A stretch of DNA of 64,000 nucleotides from Deinococcus cellulosilyticus NBRC 106333 = KACC 11606 (GCF_007990775.1 NZ_BJXB01000022.1:1-64000); one strand, 5' to 3'; positions 15,310-24,293 are shown, numbered from the stretch's first letter. Numbers and translations: made by a program. The notes: generated by a model from the sequence alone, not told the origin.

Positions 15310-18300
15310 TCAGAAATGGTCGTTCTTGCGTCTGCGGTAAACAGGGGTGCTTGAGGGGGAAGGCTCCTGCTTCTGAAGCACCTGTTTGAGAAACTTCACC
15401 ACATCCTCAAAAGGCTGCTGGATGCCCAGCAGTTGCCCCAGAGCACTCATGCTGAACAGTGGACCGTAATGGTCCTGGTTGGGATAGCTGATGGCCCACG
15501 CCTCTCCCCCCTGTTCCCGGATGCGTTCAGCGAAACGGTGGGCGGTCCCATGGTCGATGTGTGGGGAGAGCATGCCGTGCAGCAACAACACCGGCATGCT
15601 CTGGTCCTGTACGAATTCTGCAGCAAAAACATCACGCGAATCCTGTAGGTTTCCAAGCAACAGGGGGTGACCCACCAGTTTGATGTTCTGGTAGAGGCTG
15701 TCGTAGGTGCCTGAAATGCAGACCAGCGCCCGGATGACCTGTCGGGTGAGGTGCTGCTGCTGCAGGTAGCGGGGGTCAAAAGCCAGCAAGGTGGCACTGT
15801 CTGCCCCTGCCCCGTGCCCCATCACCGCCAGACGGTCTGGTTTGCCTCCATAGGTGTGGATGTTCTGAACCACCCAGTTGACCGCCAGGGCAGCATCTTC
15901 CACAAAAGCGGGAAAAACAACTTCGGGATAAAGCCGGTAATTCATGCACACCACCACATGGCCTTGCTGACAGAACTTCTCTGCCAGTGACAGGTAATGC
16001 GATTTGTCCCCGGTGTTCCAGCTTCCACCATGAATGAACAGCAAGACAGGTGATTCGCTTTTTCCATGGGGACGGTACACATCCAGCACCTGGCGGTCCA
16101 GTGGACCATATGGAAGGTCCTGAAATTGATCTATGCCTTCCAGGTTGCTGAGAGCATTGATCATTTCAGCAATCATGTCCCCGACATCCTTGTTGAGCAA
16201 ATTGGTGCCTGACAGTTGCAACTGCAGCGCAGAACTGAGCAGGTGACTGGACTCTTCTGGAATGGACCGCTCTGATTGAAAAAGCCGCTGCAGGATCTGT
16301 CGGGTGCGTTCAGCGAGGGCCTCATGGTGAAGGCGCTTGCGCAGAGAAACCTCAAAACATCCTGCCATAAAGCGATGCAACTGGTTCTTAACCACGTCCT
16401 CCCAGTGGTCCAGCAGGGCAAGGGCTTCAACATTGCGGTACAGCAGGCTGAGCAGGGCCACCTGTTCCAGCAGGACTTCTTCCCAGCGGTGCTGGCTCTC
16501 CTGCTGCCGGGCCAGGCTTTTGAGGCGCTCCAGCACCTCCAGGGCCTCTGGGTACTGCTCCAGACGCCAGTGGCACAGGTACTGGATGATCAGGTTTTCC
16601 CGCCTTACTGGAGTGTCCTGCAAGTGGTTCAACAGGTTTTCTGCTTGACGGGCACGGCTGAGGGCCAGAGGATATTGAAACAGACGGTAATGGAAACTTG
16701 CCTCCACATTGCGCACCCTGGCATGCTCCAGAGAGGTGCTGGCCCAGGACTGCAGGCGCTGCACCATCGACGAGATGCCATTGGAATCCTCCAGCAATCC
16801 CTTGATGCGAATGACCTTCTCAAAAGCAGAAAAGGCTTCCGAATCATCATGTTGCTGCTTGAGGATGTGGGCGGCCTTCTCGTAAAGATCGGCAGCATGA
16901 CGCAATGCATAATGCTGCTCGGCCTGCTCGGCAGCTTTCAACAGGTGTGGAATGGCCCGGTCAGGTGCAGCTGCCTGCAGCCAGTGGTGTGCAATGCGGC
17001 TGGGGTCAACCACAGGCCTGTGCTGCAATGCCTCCGCCACCTGGGTGTGCCACCAGCGCTGGGTCTGTGCTGACATGCTTTCCAGAACGGCTTCCATGTA
17101 GATGTTGTACGAGATCTCCCCGTCACGCAACAGCTGTGCATCCTCCAGATCCTGCACCGCCCGGGTCAACTGTGCAGGGGTCAGGGAGAGCAGGGTCTGG
17201 GCCAGATCAAGTGAGAAATCCTGCCCTGCCACCACTGCGATCTGCAGCACTGCGCGACTGTTGGTCTCCAGTTGCTGGATGCGGCCCTGAATCAGGGTGT
17301 GCACGCGGGGAATCTGCTGCAGAAGCTTCTTGAGATCTGGAGCATCCTGGGGCTCCTTTTGTTTCCATACGCCAATGAGTTCGAGAACCACCATTGGATT
17401 GCCCCGGGTGTACCTGAGAATGCTGCGGTACTCATGGTCCTGCAAGTGAAGATTGTGGTTTTCAAACAACAACTGGATGTCATGGCGGCTGAGGGGAGGC
17501 AAATGGATCTGGGAAACCTGATCGTGTTGCAACCAGCCACTGACAATGCCCTGCAGGGAAGGGGGCCAGTGCTGCATGCGGTGACACAGCATCATCCATG
17601 GATACTGCCTGGCGTCCTGAATGCGTTGCGACACCAGATACACCAGCACTTCCAGCGATCCGAGGTCCATGTGCTGAACATCATCCAGAACCAATACAGC
17701 CAGACCCATCTGGTGGAGGTGGCGCAACAGGCGCAACACCACATCATAAAAGTACAGCCGGTACATTTCCTGACCCCGTTCCGTGAAAGGCCCCCCCCGC
17801 AGGATGTCCAGGTTTCTGACTTCTGCCAGAATGCTGGCCTGCGAATGCTGTGCCCAGGAAGAATTCACCAGCTGGGCCAGCATCCGTCGCAGGGTCGAAA
17901 AAGGCACCAGGGCGTCTCCTGGCTGGCCAGCCACCAGCACTGCCCCCTGGATTTCCCTGAGCAAACGTTCTACCACCCAGGTTTTTCCCATGCGGTCTTC
18001 GGCCTGCAGCAGCACCACCCGCTGCTGGTGGTAACAGGACAGCAGCGTCTGCAGGATTTCTGCCCGAACTTCGGGCAGGGCCCTCTCCATGGGGGTGCCC
18101 CGTTGCCTCTGCAAGGACGCCACCAGTTGCTCAAATTCCTGATCAGGTTTGACCCCAAGCTCCCTCAGCAATTCCAGATGCCTTCCCCAGCTGTCACGGG
18201 CTCCCTGCGGGTCTCCCAGACGCCACTGCAACTGCACTTTCTGCAGATGTGCCTCTTCTGAGTAAGGATTCAACTGCAGCAAATGCTGCACGTATTTCAG

Positions 18301-18822
18301 TGCAGGTTGCCACCACTGCTGGGCCATCAGTTGCTGGATTTTCTCCTGGAGCTGACCAGTGATCACCTGATGCACCGATTCACGGTATTGAATCAGCCAC
18401 TCTTCGAAATCAGGACAGTCGTCCAGAACCAGGTCTTCCAGAATTTCACCACGCTGCAATCTCAGGACATCATCAAGTGAGGTGCTGGATGGATTTGCTG
18501 TCTGAATCTGCAATTGATGGAGGTCCACAAAGCAGTGTGCAGATGCCCGGTACTCCACATATTCCCCCTGGCTGGAAAACTCAAGGCCCAGATTGGCTTT
18601 GTGAATGGAAGACAGGGCTTTTCTCAATGAGGTGCGACCGTCCTGGCTGTTGGGCCAGAACATGCTGGCCAGCCTGTCCCGGCTGTGAGGTTTTTGAGTC
18701 AAAACCACGTAACACAGCAGTGCCAGCGTTTTCCGGGTCGGGAAAAGAACTTCACGGTCCTGAAAAATGATTTTGGGAGGCCCCCATAAAAGCAGCTGCA
18801 CAACAGTCATTTGGGATTTCAC
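15310..18822 (-). CDS. BTAD/AAA-type transcriptional activator fused to a degenerate esterase domain
   Basis: 1170 residues from GTG 18822 (ATG 18810 is an alternative). Domains in order: winged helix (~5-85, with TRKTLALLCYVVL), bacterial transcriptional activator TPR domain (~90-235), ATPase with Walker A AEDRMGKTW (~275) and Walker B LVLDDVQHMD (~375), helical repeats (~530-880), then an alpha/beta-hydrolase domain from ~913. That domain keeps the oxyanion motif HGGSW and the final His (NQDHYG), but the nucleophile motif is GHGAG (Gly1004 instead of Ser) and HGMLS replaces the usual HGxxD. It is probably a ligand sensor. It is divergent from the pilus operon, its likely target. Confidence 0.9.
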   Translation of the reverse strand: MKSQMTVVQLLLWGPPKIIFQDREVLFPTRKTLALLCYVVLTQKPHSRDRLASMFWPNSQDGRTSLRKALSSIHKANLGLEFSSQGEYVEYRASAHCFVDLHQLQIQTANPSSTSLDDVLRLQRGEILEDLVLDDCPDFEEWLIQYRESVHQVITGQLQEKIQQLMAQQWWQPALKYVQHLLQLNPYSEEAHLQKVQLQWRLGDPQGARDSWGRHLELLRELGVKPDQEFEQLVASLQRQRGTPMERALPEVRAEILQTLLSCYHQQRVVLLQAEDRMGKTWVVERLLREIQGAVLVAGQPGDALVPFSTLRRMLAQLVNSSWAQHSQASILAEVRNLDILRGGPFTERGQEMYRLYFYDVVLRLLRHLHQMGLAVLVLDDVQHMDLGSLEVLVYLVSQRIQDARQYPWMMLCHRMQHWPPSLQGIVSGWLQHDQVSQIHLPPLSRHDIQLLFENHNLHLQDHEYRSILRYTRGNPMVVLELIGVWKQKEPQDAPDLKKLLQQIPRVHTLIQGRIQQLETNSRAVLQIAVVAGQDFSLDLAQTLLSLTPAQLTRAVQDLEDAQLLRDGEISYNIYMEAVLESMSAQTQRWWHTQVAEALQHRPVVDPSRIAHHWLQAAAPDRAIPHLLKAAEQAEQHYALRHAADLYEKAAHILKQQHDDSEAFSAFEKVIRIKGLLEDSNGISSMVQRLQSWASTSLEHARVRNVEASFHYRLFQYPLALSRARQAENLLNHLQDTPVRRENLIIQYLCHWRLEQYPEALEVLERLKSLARQQESQHRWEEVLLEQVALLSLLYRNVEALALLDHWEDVVKNQLHRFMAGCFEVSLRKRLHHEALAERTRQILQRLFQSERSIPEESSHLLSSALQLQLSGTNLLNKDVGDMIAEMINALSNLEGIDQFQDLPYGPLDRQVLDVYRPHGKSESPVLLFIHGGSWNTGDKSHYLSLAEKFCQQGHVVVCMNYRLYPEVVFPAFVEDAALAVNWVVQNIHTYGGKPDRLAVMGHGAGADSATLLAFDPRYLQQQHLTRQVIRALVCISGTYDSLYQNIKLVGHPLLLGNLQDSRDVFAAEFVQDQSMPVLLLHGMLSPHIDHGTAHRFAERIREQGGEAWAISYPNQDHYGPLFSMSALGQLLGIQQPFEDVVKFLKQVLQKQEPSPSSTPVYRRRKNDHF

Positions 18823-18833
18823 ACTTTCGGAAC
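18816..18833 (+). promoter_or_regulatory. Shared 18-bp motif, copy 1 (activator gene side)
   Basis: ATTTCACACTTTCGGAAC matches copy 2 at 19057-19074 in 16 of 18 positions, in the same orientation. It overlaps the GTG start codon of the activator gene. Candidate binding site, possibly for autoregulation. Confidence 0.55.
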
Positions 18834-18899
18834 GAGAGGTGGGCTACACTTTGCTTGTCCACTTCCAGAGGAAACACATACGAGTTTTTCCTTATGGAC

Positions 18900-18980
18900 A
18901 TCATCGAATATAAATGAAAAAATGTCAAGATTTATTAAATCCGCTTGACATTGATAAAATAATGCCGCAAATAATACATT
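18900..18980. promoter_or_regulatory. Divergent promoter region with 9-bp inverted repeat
   Basis: AATGTCAAG (18921-18929) and CTTGACATT (18944-18952) are perfect inverted arms 14 bp apart; each contains a TTGACA. On the minus strand TTGACA (18923-18928) with 17-bp spacing gives GATGAT, a possible activator-gene promoter. On the plus strand TTGATA (18951-18956), 18-bp spacer, TACATT (18975-18980) is a possible pilus promoter. Confidence 0.45.
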
Positions 18981-18995
18981 TTAAGTTTTTCTAGC

Positions 18996-19035
18996 GAAAA
19001 CGGGGGCGTCATATCTTGACGCCCCCGTTTTCTTT
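18996..19035. terminator. Strong bidirectional terminator between divergent genes
   Basis: A 16-bp perfect stem GAAAACGGGGGCGTCA/TGACGCCCCCGTTTTC with a 5-nt loop, A-run before and T-run after. Both neighbouring genes point away from it, so on the plus strand it would end transcripts from the TTGATA/TACATT promoter before the pilus genes. It is either an attenuator or an insulator. Confidence 0.8.
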
Positions 19036-19056
19036 ACATGAAATAACAATTGGAAC

Positions 19057-19074
19057 ATTTCACACTTATGGAAC
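19057..19074 (+). promoter_or_regulatory. Shared 18-bp motif, copy 2 (pilus operon side)
   Basis: ATTTCACACTTATGGAAC, 115 bp before the first pilin start, 16/18 identical to copy 1. A second GGAAC just upstream (TTGGAAC, 19050-19056) makes a direct repeat, the arrangement seen at sites of SARP/BTAD-type activators. Confidence 0.55.
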
Positions 19075-19188
19075 ACAGCATGTTTTAAGCTGATTGCCAT
19101 CAGTCACTCATGCTGCCTGAGCATGATGTTCAGGCCCCAGCACTTTCGCCTCCAGCTTCTCTGGAGCATCAGGCGTTTCAGGAGCCCC

Positions 19189-19647
19189 ATGAAACATCTC
19201 AAACACATCCTCACTGCAATGGTCTTGATGGGAACCGCACAGGCGGGAACCACATCATTCAATCTGACTGTGAGCACTGCCGTGCAGAACGAATGCATCT
19301 TCACCAACAGTGTGTTCAGCAGCAACCTGGGATTCACCACGTTGACCACCGGCACTGTCCATCTGAATTACAAAGCCACGAGCACCAGTTCCGGTTCAGC
19401 CACCGTCTACATCAAATGCACGGCTGGCTCTGCTTTGACCCTGACACCGCCTGCTGGACTGGTCTTGATTGGATCTGAACTCCAGGTATCCGCCTCTGGC
19501 TCCTACACCTCAACAGCCAGCAACCACACCAGTGGCAGTGCCGATCAACACACCCTGACCCTCAACGTCACAGCAGCTGCTGGGCAGTGGAATGTCAACG
19601 CTGGGACCCACAACGGCACCGTTGTTTTTGGGGTGAGTTACTTATGA
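19189..19647 (+). CDS. Spore coat U (SCPU) domain pilin 1
   Basis: 152 residues from the ATG at 19189, giving a signal peptide ending AQA. The mature protein has the SCPU pattern: TVSTAVQNECIFTN near the N-terminus, a second Cys in KCTAGS, and the closing motif GQWNVNAGTHNGTV followed by beta strands. SCPU proteins are subunits of archaic (sigma) chaperone-usher pili such as Csu, joined by donor-strand exchange. It is the first of six genes. Its stop overlaps the next start (ATGA). Confidence 0.9.
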   Translation: MKHLKHILTAMVLMGTAQAGTTSFNLTVSTAVQNECIFTNSVFSSNLGFTTLTTGTVHLNYKATSTSSGSATVYIKCTAGSALTLTPPAGLVLIGSELQVSASGSYTSTASNHTSGSADQHTLTLNVTAAAGQWNVNAGTHNGTVVFGVSYL

Positions 19648-20102
19648 TACTGCACCTTTCCTCGCTGCACTGCACCAAAGTTTTCCCCTTGCTTCTGGTG
19701 GCTGTGTTGCTCAATGCTCAGGCTTCATCCAGCACAGTTCCCATTCAGGCCACAGTGGTCAAAACCTGCACCATGCTCACCCCCAGTGTGCTGATCAACA
19801 TTCCCAGTTACTCTGCCTCCAGCGCTGCAACCGGCTCGGGTCTTGTGCAGGTGAAATGCACCCAGGGAACCAGCATCAGTTTCAGTGCCATTCCCACTGC
19901 CCAGCAAGTCCTGAACCGTGTGCCTGCTGCTGCAGGAGGAACACTGACCATGACCATGACCAACAGCACCACTTTCAGTGCTGCACCTGATGGAGCCCTG
20001 ATTGGCAAACGGACCTACAACGTCACCATCCCAGCCAATCAATGGCAGGCCCCGGCAGGCAATTACAGCCGCACCTACACCGTGACCATCACTTTCAGTT
20101 GA
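19644..20102 (+). CDS. SCPU domain pilin 2
   Basis: 152 residues from the ATG at 19644, 1 nt ahead of the previous stop codon's last bases (ATGA overlap). Signal peptide FPLLLVAVLLNAQA. SCPU marks: VVKTCTML, QVKCTQGTS and the C-terminal NQWQAPAGNYSRTYTV. Exported and polymerised pilus subunit like its neighbours, but sequence divergence from pilin 1 is high, suggesting distinct positions along the fibre (shaft versus adaptor). Confidence 0.88.
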   Translation: MILHLSSLHCTKVFPLLLVAVLLNAQASSSTVPIQATVVKTCTMLTPSVLINIPSYSASSAATGSGLVQVKCTQGTSISFSAIPTAQQVLNRVPAAAGGTLTMTMTNSTTFSAAPDGALIGKRTYNVTIPANQWQAPAGNYSRTYTVTITFS

Positions 20103-20211
20103 TGATCAGCCTCGCTTGTCTCGTTCCGGGCTCCCCGGTGAGAATCAGGACCTTCAGCTCTCGTTATCCAGCTCATCTGGGAAATGCCCAGTGAGAAATC
20201 CAGGAGGAACC

Positions 20212-20667
20212 ATGAAGAAGTTTGTACTTATTGCTGCCCTTTCCCTGCTTGGCTCTGCTTTCGCCAGTTCAGTCAACGTGCCTGTTGAAGCCACCGTGAG
20301 CAACATCTGCGTTTTTGGCAACGGTGATGAAGTCAATGCCAACAACTCCACCGCTGCCCAGGTGTCCTTCGGGTACGATGCCGTCAACGGTGGTGGCAGC
20401 AACGGAAACACTGCTTACACGGTACAGTGCACCAACGGAGCAACCTTCAACACCGACAGCAACGAAGGGGCGACCATCAATTTGTCTGATGGTTTCGAAA
20501 CCCTGAGCGCCACTGTGGACGAAACCTTCACCCCCAGCATCGGTGGTGGCACAGGGGGCGGTGACAGCTACCTCATGACTGTCGATGTGAGTGCTGCTGC
20601 AGGTCAGTGGAGTGTCAACGAAGGCACTTACACTGGCACCATCACCTATACCGTCAGCTACAACTGA
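20212..20667 (+). CDS. SCPU domain pilin 3
   Basis: 151 residues; the ATG at 20212 follows CCAGGAGGAACC, an excellent ribosome site, which argues for high expression. Signal peptide LIAALSLLGSAFA. Mature motifs: EATVSNICVFGNGD, VQCTNGATF and GQWSVNEGTYTGTI. It contains a glycine-rich loop (SIGGGTGGGDS). The strong ribosome site and well-kept SCPU fold make it the best candidate for the main shaft subunit. Confidence 0.88.
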   Translation: MKKFVLIAALSLLGSAFASSVNVPVEATVSNICVFGNGDEVNANNSTAAQVSFGYDAVNGGGSNGNTAYTVQCTNGATFNTDSNEGATINLSDGFETLSATVDETFTPSIGGGTGGGDSYLMTVDVSAAAGQWSVNEGTYTGTITYTVSYN

Positions 20668-20760
20668 ACCCAGAGACAAATCCTATCTCCACCGGGGCGT
20701 TTTGACGCCCCACCTTTGCATTCTCCAGCTTCGCACACTCCTGCACACTCCGAGAATCCC

Positions 20761-21192
20761 ATGAATAAATCCCTCCTGACCTTTGTGACAGCTGGCCTGA
20801 TGATGCTCTGTGTGACGGCCAGGGCCGATTGCATCATCCAACTCAACACCCCTGTCCTGCCCGATTATTCGGCCACCCAGGCTTCGGTGGGCAGCCTGAG
20901 CTTCGATGTGCTGTGCTCTGGAGACCCCATCAGTTACCAGATGCAGCTTCAGACCAGCAACGGTGCTTTTCAGGGGCTGGATTACCAGGGTCTGCTGTCT
21001 TCGGGCAGCAGGACCCTTTTTTACAGCATTTACAACGTGCTGCCAGACCTCGGGGCTGGCGTGGCACCCTCTCCCACGGTCTTCAACAGTTCACGCCATT
21101 TTGCATACACCATTGAAATTCCAGCGGGCCAGTGGCAGCCCACTGCTGGTGTTTATCAGGCCACCCTCACCCTCAATCTGATGGTTCAGTGA
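20761..21192 (+). CDS. SCPU domain pilin 4
   Basis: 143 residues from the ATG at 20761. Signal peptide LLTFVTAGLMMLCVTARA. Mature start DCIIQLNTPVLPDYSATQA matches the first SCPU strand; FDVLCSGD holds the second Cys; the end is GQWQPTAGVYQATLTL. It is the most diverged and shortest of the four, closest in layout to CsuA/CsuB-type minor subunits. No separate CsuE-like tip adhesin is seen, so one of the pilins may sit at the tip. Confidence 0.85.
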   Translation: MNKSLLTFVTAGLMMLCVTARADCIIQLNTPVLPDYSATQASVGSLSFDVLCSGDPISYQMQLQTSNGAFQGLDYQGLLSSGSRTLFYSIYNVLPDLGAGVAPSPTVFNSSRHFAYTIEIPAGQWQPTAGVYQATLTLNLMVQ

Positions 21193-21233
21193 CCGTCCAG
21201 TCTTGCTCAATCCGCCTTCTGCAAGGAGCCTCC

Positions 21234-21977
21234 ATGATCAACCGCAAAAGACTTCTCTCGCTTGGGACCCTCAGCATGATTCTGTTCTGGCCGTCCAGTG
21301 CCTGGGCCATCAATTTCAGCCTCAATCCGGTGGTGCTGGAGATCAATCCACAGAAACAACTGAACACCCAGACGAAACTGGTGAATCTGGAAGGGGTTCC
21401 AGTGGCTTTCACTGTAGAGGTGTTCAAATGGACCCAGCAGAATGGACAGGACGTGTACAGTCCCACAAGGGATGTGCTGGTCAATCCTGTGCAATTCACC
21501 CTGGCTCCCAGGGGCAGTCAGGTGATCCGGGTGGGGTTGCGCAAGAAGCCAGATCAGCCGGAACTGACCTACCGGATTTTCATCAAGGAGGTGCCTGCCA
21601 CCCTTCCCAAAGCCAGCGCCGCTGCTCAGGGTGCTGCCACAGCAACATCGGCCAGCATCACCACCGTGCTGAACATCGGGGTGCCTTTTTATGTCACCGA
21701 TGCCAGTTCCAGAGCCGACTTGAAAACCTCTGCCCTGCTCAGGGATGGAGTGGTGGTGCTGCAAGCGACCAACCAGGGCAGCCGCCGTGAAGTGATGCGC
21801 AACCCCCTGCTGCAAGCAGCGGGCAAAGAGCTGAGGCTCGACTCCAGGGCAGTGTTGGGACAATCTTTCATCACCTATGTGTTGAAAGACCTGCCCGCCA
21901 ACACCCGTTCTGTGACCCTCACCTACACGGACAATCAGGGAAAGGAACACAGTGAGACACTGGACGTGCAGCAATAA
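21234..21977 (+). CDS. Periplasmic pilus chaperone (archaic type)
   Basis: 247 residues from the ATG at 21234 after CAAGGAGCCTCC. Signal peptide ending AWA. N-terminal immunoglobulin-like domain with NFSLNPVVLEINPQKQ and the G1-region pattern NPVQFTLAPRGSQVIRVGLR, the arginine/edge-strand signature of PapD-like chaperones; the second domain starts around ITTVLNIGVPFYV. It caps SCPU subunits in the periplasm and hands them to the usher. Its end overlaps the usher start by 26 nt. Confidence 0.92.
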   Translation: MINRKRLLSLGTLSMILFWPSSAWAINFSLNPVVLEINPQKQLNTQTKLVNLEGVPVAFTVEVFKWTQQNGQDVYSPTRDVLVNPVQFTLAPRGSQVIRVGLRKKPDQPELTYRIFIKEVPATLPKASAAAQGAATATSASITTVLNIGVPFYVTDASSRADLKTSALLRDGVVVLQATNQGSRREVMRNPLLQAAGKELRLDSRAVLGQSFITYVLKDLPANTRSVTLTYTDNQGKEHSETLDVQQ

Positions 21978-24192
21978 ATCTGCTCTGGGCCTCCTGTTGT
22001 TGACTGCATTTCTGGCAACCTCTGGAGTTGCACAGGGCCAGGAGCTTTGTGGTCTTCCAGAAGAACTGCTGGATGTGAAGGTCAATGGTCTGAAAAGGGA
22101 CACGGTGGCGGTGCGCTATGGGCCTCCAGGGGCACTGGTGCCCAGAGACCTGCTGATCCGTCCAGAACAGTTGAACCTGACCAGGGTGGACTGTGAAGGG
22201 CAAGCCCTGTTGCTCGTCCCATTTGATCAGGTGGAATATGCGCCAGAAGAGCAGGCCCTCTCTCTGAAATTTGCAGTGGAAAAATACCCTGCTCAGGTTC
22301 TTGACGTCCAGGATGCCCGCATCAACTCCTCTCGCAGCCTGACCACCCTTCCTGTGTGGTACCTCGATTTTAATGTCTCTGCCCGCAAGCAGCAAAACCT
22401 GTTCTCACAACAGGCCACCGTAGGAGTCAATGTGGCTGTGGACCAGTTGCAAGCCCGTCTGGGAGTCAAAGAGATCTTTCAGAACAATCAGGTTTCGGTT
22501 CAGGGCCAGGGACATGTGCATTATCCCCTGTCGCCCCATTGGATGGCTTCAGGACTGTGGAACATGCCAAGGTCAGGACTGAGTCTGCTGTCTGGTGCTT
22601 CTGGAAACCTGTTCAGTGGCGTGCAGGTTCAGGGAGGCGAGAAACCCTCTCATTTTCTGGAGCCCATCTCCTTGCTGATCCAGCATCCTTCCTCAGTGGT
22701 GGTGCTGGTCGATGGACAGGTCCTGATGGTGAAAGAAGTGGACCCGGGCCCCCTCAAGGTGGAGCATGTGCTTCTCCCAAACGGCAAGGGAACTGTTTCT
22801 GTGGTGGTTCAGAATGCCGTGAAGGCCGAGCGTTTTGATTATCCTTACGAAACGCCTGCTGACCTGCTCAGGCCAGGTGCCTACCAGGCACTCTTGTTTG
22901 CTGGATGGAATGAAAGCAAGAACGCTCCCCAGGTGGGTGCAACTGCAGCCTATGGTCTTGGTGCAGGCTGGCTGGTGGAAGGTGAAGCTGTATGGGAAGG
23001 GCAGCAAACCGCCGAGGCCAGCATCACAGGCCTGTGGAAACAGGATGTGCACCAATTCGGTGTACAGTTGGGTCTCAATCACCAGAAAGACGCAGGGTTC
23101 TCCCCTCACCTGAAAAGCAGATACATCTTCAATCAGCAGCCCTGGACCCTGACCGCCCAGTTGGACATGCCTCTTTCTGCTCCTTTCACCCCATTTGTTC
23201 AGGCCACTGCAGGATTGCAGCAGGATGCTTTTGGCCTTCAGCTGACTGGACAGTTTGATTCGGCCAGACACCTGGTGTCTGGCCGGCTGCAAGGCAACTG
23301 GAACCTGCAGGAAGGCAGCAGTGTCTACGCTTATGTTTCAGCAGACAACAGACAGAATTATCGGGTGGGGCTTGGGGGACGTTTCAAGTTGGACCCCCAG
23401 ATCACAGGAGCCGTAGAAGTCAACAAAGCCATACCTTCTGGCCCGGTCCAGGCCCAGGCCACCCTGGTTTATCAACCCGATGCCCAGAACACCGTCACCC
23501 TGGCAGCAGACCTTCAGCAGGCCACCCTTTCGCACCATTACGATGGTGTGGTGGAAACCGATGTGTCGGTGAGCACCAGACTGGATGCCAGTGCCAGCAT
23601 CCAGGGCAGCGTCACCCTGGTGGGAGATCAGTTCTACCTCTCCCGGGAGCAGCAGGGATCTGCCATTCTCGTCAAGGTGGGCATCCCCGACATTCCCCTT
23701 TACGTCAATGGTCAGCTTGAAGGCAAAACCAACGCGGCAGGTGAGCTGTTGGTCCTGGGCCTCCCCTCCAATCGGGCCATCACCGTGGGGGTCAACCTCA
23801 ATGACTTGCCTTTCAACATCACCACCGAACAGGAATCCGAAACCGTAACCCTGGGCCAGCAGGGGATGGCGGTGCTGGACTGGACTTCCCGTTTTCAGGT
23901 CAGCACCTGGGTGCAGTTTCTCATTCTTGATCAGCCCGTCCGCAATGGCACCCTGAGGGTGGGAGGTTCCACCTATCCTCTGGACGATCAGGGCTGGGGG
24001 TTGCTCAATGCTGTCTCTGAAGCAGCATCTGCTGTTCTGGAAACAGAGGATGGACAGACCTGCAACCTGACCCTGGCAAGCCAGCAGGAGCAGTACACCT
24101 GTGAAATGGTTTTTGATGATTCAGCCACAGTTCCACCTGTGGAGGAACCTGCAACCACTGGGCCTGCCTCACATCCACCTGTTGCCCCCTGA
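21952..24192 (+). CDS. Outer-membrane usher of chaperone-usher pilus
   Basis: 746 residues from GTG 21952, inside the chaperone gene. Signal peptide LGLLLLTAFLATSGVAQG; N-terminal domain rich in short strands (~40-160), then a beta-barrel region with repeated amphipathic strands (~170-600; e.g. GLSLLSGASGNLFSGVQ, VVVLVDGQVLMVKEV plug-like), and C-terminal Ig-like domains with two cysteines (QTCNLTLASQQEQYTCEM). It forms the pore through which pilins are assembled. Presence implies a true outer membrane, as known for Deinococcus. Last gene of the operon. Confidence 0.92.
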   Translation: MRHWTCSNKSALGLLLLTAFLATSGVAQGQELCGLPEELLDVKVNGLKRDTVAVRYGPPGALVPRDLLIRPEQLNLTRVDCEGQALLLVPFDQVEYAPEEQALSLKFAVEKYPAQVLDVQDARINSSRSLTTLPVWYLDFNVSARKQQNLFSQQATVGVNVAVDQLQARLGVKEIFQNNQVSVQGQGHVHYPLSPHWMASGLWNMPRSGLSLLSGASGNLFSGVQVQGGEKPSHFLEPISLLIQHPSSVVVLVDGQVLMVKEVDPGPLKVEHVLLPNGKGTVSVVVQNAVKAERFDYPYETPADLLRPGAYQALLFAGWNESKNAPQVGATAAYGLGAGWLVEGEAVWEGQQTAEASITGLWKQDVHQFGVQLGLNHQKDAGFSPHLKSRYIFNQQPWTLTAQLDMPLSAPFTPFVQATAGLQQDAFGLQLTGQFDSARHLVSGRLQGNWNLQEGSSVYAYVSADNRQNYRVGLGGRFKLDPQITGAVEVNKAIPSGPVQAQATLVYQPDAQNTVTLAADLQQATLSHHYDGVVETDVSVSTRLDASASIQGSVTLVGDQFYLSREQQGSAILVKVGIPDIPLYVNGQLEGKTNAAGELLVLGLPSNRAITVGVNLNDLPFNITTEQESETVTLGQQGMAVLDWTSRFQVSTWVQFLILDQPVRNGTLRVGGSTYPLDDQGWGLLNAVSEAASAVLETEDGQTCNLTLASQQEQYTCEMVFDDSATVPPVEEPATTGPASHPPVAP

Positions 24193-24293
24193 AAAAGCAG
24201 CATGGGCTGCTGCAAAAATTCATGATGTGACACCCTGGCTGATTCTGCACGGTGTCACACATCCTGAGAAACAGACCCTTTATGCTCATGAAC

